A stretch of 64,000 bases of DNA from Sophora flavescens. Its lineage: Eukaryota > Streptophyta > Magnoliopsida > Fabales > Fabaceae. Below the pieces are notes generated by a model. It was not told the DNA's origin. It searched no databases and was given only the letters and a program-made list of their open reading frames with translations. The translations under genes and the position numbers were made by a program. Shown one piece after another: positions 57,731 through 64,000 of this stretch. Positions within the stretch are counted from its first letter, which is position 1; each line of letters opens with the position of its first letter. The stretch covers positions 59,165,196 through 59,229,195 of the forward strand of contig CM061063.1 in the NCBI GenBank assembly GCA_030762895.1. The letters are read 5' to 3'.

Positions 57731-58748
57731 TATCATGGCTTAAGATCAACTTTTCAAAGTCGTCAGGTCTTATAGCCTTAGGCAAAGGAAGAGCATGGGG
57801 AGAACTTGTGGCAGAAAAATTGGGGTGCCAATTGGTAAATCTGTCTATCACTTATCTGGGTATCCCATTGGGTGCAAATCCCTAAAATATGGTTGTATGG
57901 AATCCAGTAATTAATACAGTGCAAAAGAAACTCGTCACTTGGAAATCAAAGGTGTTATCAAGAGCTGGAAGGCTGGTCCCGATAAAATCAGTCCTTAATC
58001 GCCTACCACTCTACTACATGAGTCTGTTTAAGATGCCTAAGAAAGTGGTGAAGCAGATAATAAAGGTGCAAACGAATTTTTTATGGACAGGTCATGAAAA
58101 CAAGAAGGGATTGCCTCTTATAAAATGGGAAGACATCCAAAAACCAAAATGTAAAGGTGGCTTAGGTGTAGACAACCTAATAATAAAGAATGCAGCTCTT
58201 CTCTTTAAGTGGTGGTGGAGGTTTTCCAAAGAGGGCAACCCTCTATATAAAAGAATAATATGTTCTATTCATAATCTAAACCAGGATGCTTCCCTCTTGA
58301 ATATACAAAACAATAGAAGTAATGGTGGAATTTGGAGTTCAATCATGTCAATAGAAAGCTGGGGTGAAAAATATAAGATAGCAATCCAAAGAGGTTGCTA
58401 GATGAAAATTGGAAATGGTGACAGTACTAAATTTTGGACGGATAAATGGATAGGAGATTCATCTTTAAAGGATAAGTTTCCTCGCCTTTTCCTAGTCTCT
58501 CTTCAAAGAGATGACTTCATATCTAATATGGGATTTTGGGATGGGATCCAATGGCAATGGAGTCTCTAACGGAGAAGGGAGTTATTCCAATGGGAAGAAC
58601 AAATGCTTGAGGAAATGAAGAAGATCTTGAGTGAGGCTAACCTAGCACTAAATGAACAAGACTCACCTTGGTGGAAATATGATAGAAAGGGCAATTATAC
58701 TGTTAAGTCCTTTTCACAATCTATTTGGGATCAATACCCTATAGTGAA
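57731..58748 (+). pseudogene. LINE reverse transcriptase 3' part, copy 3
   Basis: Third copy; open frame 57889-58401. It shares the CCG codon with copy 2, and has KEGNPLYK where the others have KEGIPLYK. Confidence 0.88.
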
Positions 58749-60744
58749 TTAATATTCCGGTCGCTAAATAATAAAAAACGGTCGCTACACGGTTGGTCGC
58801 ATTGTTTAGGTAACCATTTTTAGCGACCGATAATCGATTGCTAGTTCGATCGCCAATTTTGATTACTGTTAACCTATATTAGCGACGGATTTTCGGTCAC
58901 TAGACCATATCTGTTAATGTTAAATAAAGTTTAGCGACCGAATTATTGGTTTCTAATTCGGTCGCTAAACTGATTTTTATTAAATTTTTTTAAAATTTAA
59001 TTTTGAAAATAATAAATTTTTTCTGTTTTTCTTTAAAGTTTAGCAAAATTACTAATAAAACACACCAAATTAGTAATGCAATATACAATCATATGAAATA
59101 ATGAATATATATATATATAAAAAAAATCCACAGTGTCGTACAAGAATCGTTTAAAGTCAAAAATATGAAGAAAAAAAAATAATCAGTCATGATGAGGGGG
59201 AGGTGGAGGAATCCAATCATCCTCAGCGTCCGTACCTCCAACTTCTGCTATCTGATCGTCCTCTGCAGAGCAGCGACATCGATGGTGGCGGTGGAACCGG
59301 AGGAGCGACAAAGGAGCGGCACAACCGTCGAGCATCACCCCCGAGCAACTGGAGTCTGGATCCTCATCTGCTCCAACACCAGCCGCAGTGTCTGGCCCTG
59401 CTCGATGCTCGTCTGTATCAGCTGCTAGTGTGCCTGAGTCAAATGTGCAATCTGGTTCGCCATCTACTGCTCTCTCTCGCTCTTCTCCCGAAGCTCCGCG
59501 TTCAGCTACGTGATGGTGTCCTGCATTTGGTTGAACTGCTCCTGAGGGACAGTATCGGCGTAGGAAGGAGCAGGTGTGCCGGATGATGAAGCGATAAACT
59601 CGCCTCCCAGGTGTCCGAAGCCATATACGTGCCCCTTCTTGTTCCTGCCCCCAACGACCTCCAAATAAATGGCATTATCGTCGACGGAGATAGGAGAGCT
59701 GGGCCCATCACCAGTCAAAGCCTCATCTTGTGACTGTGAGGCACGTGATATGACATCGTCCTTCTTCTCGTTGAAGCCCACCTACAAAGTATAGTTGAAG
59801 AGATTTAGTTAAAATTATATCCAATATTAACAAATCATTTATAATGAATTACAAGTAAAAACTAAATTGTTTTTTTGCTTACAGCATAGTTACGGGCCTT
59901 GTCGTTGACCCATGTCCCCGACTTCAACTTCTTCGTCCTCTCCACCAACTCCATAGGAGTGGGGGACCATTGCTTTCGTGCTTTCTGCACAGAAAAATAT
60001 AATCTTAAATTCATAAGAATAATTAAAAATGAAAACTAATTAATTAAATAGTATAATAAGTCAAAAGTTTAATGTATTACCAGCTCGTCGTAGTGGGCGG
60101 CGACTGATTTAGACTCGCCGGTCCAAGCACATGCGCCACCATCAGAAGCTCGATTACACCGAGCTGTGGCCAGGATCTCCTGGAACTTCTCAGTAGCCCA
60201 GTACTGGTCCAGCTGCCTCCTGATCTCAGGACCCACCCACTTCCCCTTATTCTTACCCTGCCTCAGCTTGTTCGTCAGATTCTTCATGACCAGTGAGCCT
60301 TTATGCTCAAATATGTCCCTGACGAGAGCCTCTAAAGCTACGTCCCACCTATACTCTTTCTGCAACTTACAGTTGTTAGGAAATTCGTGTGTATATATAT
60401 AATGTAAATTTAATTTAAATAACTTAATAAATTGTTACCTTAAACTCTTTAAACAACTGATCCCTATGGCCCCCTGGGATGGCCTTCCATGTAGGCCATG
60501 GACCATCAAACTTGTGTCGCAGGAACTTCGATATCGAATCAGAAGGGCCCTTCGCGGCCAGAAAGCTGCAGCAAAATTAGAGCATTAATAAATGTTATAA
60601 ATAAATTAAAAAAACAAGTAAATATAAATTAACGATACTTTATATATATTAAAAATTTAAATTAGCTTACTCGTTATCTCCCCTGGGGATAAGAAGAATC
60701 CTCCTGTCGGATGGACCACGACTCTCACTACTAGAAATTTTGAA

Positions 60745-61045
60745 TTTTCGAATGTAATTTTCGGACGGAAATGTTTACGTCTGAAATTTTCCGAAAATTT
60801 CGGACGGATTGTGTTATTTTTTATATTTTCCTTTATCCATCTGAAATCCGTCCGAAAATTTCGGATGGATTTCAGACGGATTGTGCTATTTTTTATATTT
60901 TCCTTGATCTGTCAGAAATCCGTCCGAAATTTCGGACGGATTTCAGACGGATTGTGCTATTTTGTTTATATTTCTTACATCCGTCTGGAATCCGTCCGAA
61001 AATTTCGGACGGATTTCACACGGAATTTGTTATTTTTTATATTTT
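60745..61045 (+). repeat. Left subterminal repeats of CACTA-3
   Basis: Four to five units with TCCGTCCGAAAATTTCGGACGG and spacer TTGTGTTATTTTTTATATTTTCC, the counterpart of the right end of CACTA-1. Confidence 0.85.
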
Positions 61046-61199
61046 CCTTGAAAAAAGATTAAATAATTTATCCTATAAATATGATTAAAATATTTGATCT
61101 TAATAAATTTAAAAGTAAACAAGATTTATGAAAAAAAATTTAAAAACCTATTTAGACTAATAAAATGAAATCAATCCCTATTAAAGCAATCCGTATACA

Positions 61200-62810
61200 G
61201 TGAATGCAAGCTTACTAGACAATAATTTACGTTATTGTCACTATTATACCAGTACAGAAAAATATTTTAAATAATATGATTAAGAGAAAAGCATTTTCAT
61301 ATATTTATTCTATTTAATTTTAGAGTTAAAAATATTTTGGTTTAACATTAATCGGAGATTAATTTTGGACCGAGTATTTTCTTAGTTGATCAGTTCAACT
61401 ATTAAACTTTACTCTAATTTGAATTTCGAAATCATATATTTATCAATCTTTATTTTTAGATTCCAAAAAGTAAAAATGTTTACTTTAGGCTTAATATTTA
61501 TCACTTATTTTATACCCACTAATACAAAAAAAAAAAAGATTTTCTCTCTCCTCCCTCTCTTATTAACGTCGAACTCCCCCCTTTTCACTATTTTCTTTCT
61601 TTCTTTTCCTGATGCCTTCTTCTTCTTCTTCCTCCCTCCAACTCAAGTCCTCCACCTTCCTTTCCTTCAACCTTGCTCCGCCCAGATCGCGCCGCCGCCC
61701 AGCCCAGTCGGCCGCTCGACCGTCGCACGAGAAGGAGACGGTCACGTCTCGCGTCCCTGCACGCGTCGTCAGAGCAGTGAAGCCGAGCCGCCGTTGTCCT
61801 GCGTCGGACCGCCGTCGCCTCACCATGGTAAGCACCGTTCATGGTGGTTTCACCACCCTAGAGTATTAGATCTTCATTTCTCCTTCACCTATGATTCCTT
61901 GCATCTCTTTTTACCATGGTTGATGTAGAGAACCACCTCGAACCGCCACTGGCCGCCGTGTAGCTGTCGTCCACCGCCACGCCGGAGGTCTCAACAGCCA
62001 CCACAACTTCTTCTTCTTCCTTGGGTGAGTCAAAACCCTCTCTTGTGTCTCAGATTCAAAACCCCCAAATTGATTTTGAAACCCTAACCCTCTGATTTCA
62101 GATTTTAATCTTAAGATTAAACCTTGCTTTATGAAATAGGGACTGTGGATTAATGTTTCCCTAAACCAATTTCATTATTCTTTAGTTAAAATGAGTTTTC
62201 CCAAAATTGTATTTAGGAGCCCTAAACCCCAATTTGATTTTATTTGAATTTGGTTATGTTTTTGTGAAATTAATTATGATTTAGTGCAATTAGGACTTTA
62301 AATTGATGATTCCCAAGTTCTCTTTCATGATCCTTTAATCAAAACAAAGTTTCCTTAAAGGGTATTGTGAAACGTAAGCTTCAAACATGATTTTCTTTGA
62401 AAATAACCTTGTTTGGTAATAAGATTAAGCGTTTAGATCAAATTAGAATGTGTGTTTGATCATGTGTAATTGATTTCTTGATTTCTGGTTGTTGCGCGTT
62501 ACACTCTTGGAGCTAACGTGAGCATTAAGACAAGGATCCTTTACTTGTCTTCAAAGGTAAGGGGAGACTGCCTGAGGGATTTTCGGTAACTGCATGCTAT
62601 TTGTGCGTTGCATTTGAGTTTATCTGTTGTGATGTGTGGTGTTAAATTAAGTTGTTATATGACTATTATGTGGTTTTTAATGTTTTCTGTGAAAGCATGA
62701 TTATACTATGATGTATGGATATCTGTTATGTGTGGATTATCTGTTGGTTGGTTGATTGACTGAGAAGCCTGACATTGGTCAGTGCTCAATTAATGGGGGG
62801 TGTTACATTT
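61200..62810. repeat. Interior segment of CACTA-3 homologous to CACTA-1
   Basis: Inverted homology to 50.7-52.7 kb. Includes a pyrimidine-rich GC block (61600-62020) with an open frame from 61612 (MPSSSSSSLQLKSSTFLSF) of 85 codons that is not clearly conserved in CACTA-1. It could be a captured gene 5' region; function unknown. Confidence 0.65.
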
Positions 62811-62898
62811 GGCTGGTTGCAACCTCTTTATTTTTAGGCTTTGCTGTTTCACTTTATTTTGCTTTTAGTTTTTGGCATCTAGCTTTTAGTTCTTTATT

Positions 62899-63126
62899 TT
62901 GCTTTTAGCTTTTAGTTCTTTATATCTGATTTCTGTTGAATGTTCATTTGCGCAGATTGAAAAGCCCTTGCAAAGACATGGAGGCAGGCTTGAGCACAAT
63001 GAGACTAATTTGAAGCATATAGAAACCCGATTAAATGGGATTTATATACTATTGTTTGTACTTGTTAGCCGTCCATTGTCTGTAGCTTGTTCTAAGGCTA
63101 AGTTGATGTTTGATGCTAAAGCATAA
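62899..63126 (+). CDS. Short unidentified frame in CACTA-3
   Basis: An open frame ends after FDAKA. Preceded by a possible acceptor (TTTGCGCAG), it encodes IEKPLQRHGGRLEHNETNLK and is amphipathic in its first 30 codons. It could be a captured exon. No family recognised and no counterpart noticed in CACTA-1. Confidence 0.2.
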   Translation: MLLAFSSLYLISVECSFAQIEKPLQRHGGRLEHNETNLKHIETRLNGIYILLFVLVSRPLSVACSKAKLMFDAKA

Positions 63127-63213
63127 TAGTAGTATGTTTTTAAAAAATGTTTGATGTTTGATGATTCTTATCCCCTTTGGACATAGGGCTTTTCAAAAAT
63201 CATCCATAGAATG

Positions 63214-63402
63214 CGCGTCACGGCCGTGATGGGCATCACGGCCTGGCCATGACAGCTTCTGCCTAGAACGTTGCTTCACTAAATGGTCTGTCACGGCCGT
63301 GATGGGTATCACGGCCTGGCCATGACAGATTCTGCCTAGAAGGGGTCTGGCTCAGTTGACATGTCACGGCCGTGATGGGCATCACGGCCTGGCCGTGACA
63401 GA
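63214..63402 (+). repeat. Palindromic GTCACGGCCGTGATGGGCAT repeats
   Basis: Three units about 72 bp apart, each GTCACGGCCGTGATGGG(C/T)AT followed by CACGGCCTGGCC(A/G)TGACAG. These are nested palindromes. A degenerate version lies at 48615-48770 in CACTA-1. Confidence 0.85.
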
Positions 63403-63414
63403 TTCTGACTTTTC

Positions 63415-63790
63415 ATTCTTCCGTGGGAAATCCGTCCCAAATCCGTTGGAAAACAAAAATAAATCTGTTCGAAATCCGTCAGAACAATAACCAACAAAAT
63501 CACAACATCCGTCTTAAATCCGTTGGAAAACAAAAATAAATCTGTCCGAAATCCGTCCGAACAATAACCAAAATCCGGATTTCCACGTTGTCCATATTCC
63601 GTCCACAATCCGTCTGTAAATATTTTCGGACAGAATTTGGGACGGATTTTATAATTTCCCACGAGGCTTTTTCAGACGGGTGCCATTCCGTCCGAAATCC
63701 GTCCGAAATGAATTATCCGTCCGAAATCCGTCCGAAATTTGTCCAATTTTCGTCCGAAATCCGTCTGAAATTCTGTCCGAAAAAGATGGA
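63415..63790 (-). repeat. Right subterminal repeats of CACTA-3
   Basis: TCCGTCCGAAATCCGTCCGA words in minus orientation, matching the left subterminal zone of CACTA-1, with more decay near 63430-63560. Confidence 0.85.
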
Positions 63791-64000
63791 TTTCTAGTAG
63801 TGTCTCCTGTCCCGATGATGATGATGGTCCTGTCGTAGGTGTGGATGATGAGGGTGCAGCCTGTGTCCCGACCACATGAGGCTGGGTAGGGGGTGCAACT
63901 CCATCACCCTGAGGTGTCCCATCCACAGAGGTGCTGGTAGGGTGGTCTCGATCTGAAAACTGTGGGTCGGCCGGCGAAGGGACTGTCGCAGCACGACCTC

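Larger units (their letters stand above)
54866..58960 (+). repeat. Tandem triplication of a 1.36-kb junction segment
   Basis: Three head-to-tail units: 54866-56222 (1357 bp), 56223-57590 (1368) and 57591-58960 (1370). Each holds the right end of CACTA-1, about 1 kb of the LINE and the left part of CACTA-2. They differ by a few substitutions and an 11-bp CCGTCCGAAAT copy-number change. The unit joins read TTCTAATTCGGTC|CGAAAT, whereas the last unit continues TTCGGTC|GCTAAAC, so the breakpoint lies at a shared GTC. Confidence 0.95.
60726..63802. mobile_element. CACTA-3, 3.1-kb non-autonomous CACTA nested in CACTA-2
   Basis: Left end CACTACTAGAAATTTTG and right end (minus strand) CACTACTAGAAATCCAT, flanked by TCT (60723-60725 and 63803-63805). 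It belongs to the CACTA-1 family in inverted orientation: its right end matches the left end of CACTA-1, and the interior 61200-62810 matches 50.7-52.7 kb. It lacks the FREE1-like exons and the 206-bp repeats. Without it, the Ptta-type gene frame is continuous. Confidence 0.93.
58752..64000 (-). mobile_element. CACTA-2, larger En/Spm-type element (partial, right end outside window)
   Basis: Its left part starts around ATATTCCGGTCGCTAAATAA with subterminal GCGACCG words in both orientations (58755-58965) and is also present in the two earlier triplication units (from ~56012 and ~57380). Inside is a Ptta/En-Spm-type gene on the minus strand. A clean CACTA left terminus could not be found; the sequence TATAGTGAATT at the LINE border may be a damaged end. 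CACTA-3 is inserted in it. Confidence 0.65.
59506..64000 (-). pseudogene. Ptta/En-Spm-type plant transposon protein gene, interrupted by CACTA-3
   Basis: Pieces in order on the minus strand: a Pro/Ser/Thr-rich N-terminal part (about 63995-63806, ending SSTPTTGPSSSSGQ), then after CACTA-3 the end of that exon (60722-60671, RRILLIPRGDN), 60565-60439 (FLRHKFDGPWPTWKAIPGGH), 60359-60081 (EYRWDVALEALVRDIFEHKG; GPEIRRQLDQYW), 59984-59883 (RKQWSPTPMELVERTKKLK) and 59781-59506. This is the PF03004 (Ptta/En/Spm, Transposase_24) protein found in CACTA elements; its role is DNA-binding or accessory. The last exon has an in-frame TAG after QDTIT, with coiled-coil-like sequence continuing (LNAELREKSEREQQ), and a second stop near 59425. 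The gene is non-functional here because of CACTA-3 and these stops. Confidence 0.8.

Noticed and set aside
59189..59586. Plus-strand frames over the 3' part of the Ptta-type gene
   Set aside because: They are antisense shadows of the minus-strand exon and its decayed coiled-coil tail.

Overview
This is nuclear DNA from a eudicot plant, most probably a legume. Its host genes have plant multi-exon structures with GT-AG introns: a CTL1/CHER1-type choline transporter-like gene, a mitochondrial-type PPR gene and an alpha-expansin. The rest is the AT-rich, heavily nested transposon sequence typical of plant intergenic DNA. The legume placement rests on the general look of the proteins and repeats and is an inference. 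No bacterial, organellar, rRNA or tRNA genes were seen.

Layout from left to right. (1) 1-946: 5' end of a minus-strand Ty1/copia retrotransposon (start of gag, primer binding site, 702-bp LTR). (2) 1460-3742: a 2.28-kb Mutator-like (MULE) candidate with ~140-bp terminal inverted repeats and two unexplained internal reading frames. (3) 3920-20891, minus: a complete 10-exon choline transporter-like gene (700 codons). Its seventh intron carries a 10.4-kb Ty3/gypsy element of Tat type (5790-16210, target duplication CACCT), which has its own antisense gene. (4) 24074-26076, minus: a decayed copy of the PPR gene. (5) About 26.2-36.3 kb: a gene-capturing repeat region. It has two tandem 1386-bp-spaced copies of a segment holding exons of a mitochondrial ribosomal protein L15 gene. 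It also has hairpin minisatellite arrays that occur in opposite orientation at the two sides, an RPA/DUF223-like gene start and a Helitron-type 3' terminus. (6) 37309-39719: a fragment of a different PPR gene, then the intact PPR copy (two exons, 494 aa, minus). (7) 39863-41370: two back-to-back MITEs sharing TAA, then a foldback element near 42.35-42.91 kb. (8) 44310-46163, minus: a three-exon alpha-expansin (254 aa). (9) 47.5-64 kb: a LINE reverse transcriptase gene split by a 7.0-kb CACTA element (47981-54992, TSD TAT). The junction of that CACTA, the LINE and a second CACTA is triplicated in tandem (54866-58960). The second CACTA carries a degenerate Ptta/En-Spm-type gene, itself interrupted by a third, 3.1-kb CACTA (60726-63802, TSD TCT).

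The working host genes are the transporter, the 37.8-39.7 kb PPR and the expansin, all on the minus strand. They are unrelated in function and do not form a cluster. The most unusual material is the transposon biology: CACTA-1 carries FREE1-like exons, the 26.9-36.3 kb region carries L15 exons among hairpin-forming minisatellites, and the tandem triplication appears to have arisen between subterminal repeats of two different CACTA elements. Exon boundaries were set by reading splice signals and family similarity by eye; no alignment or database search was run.
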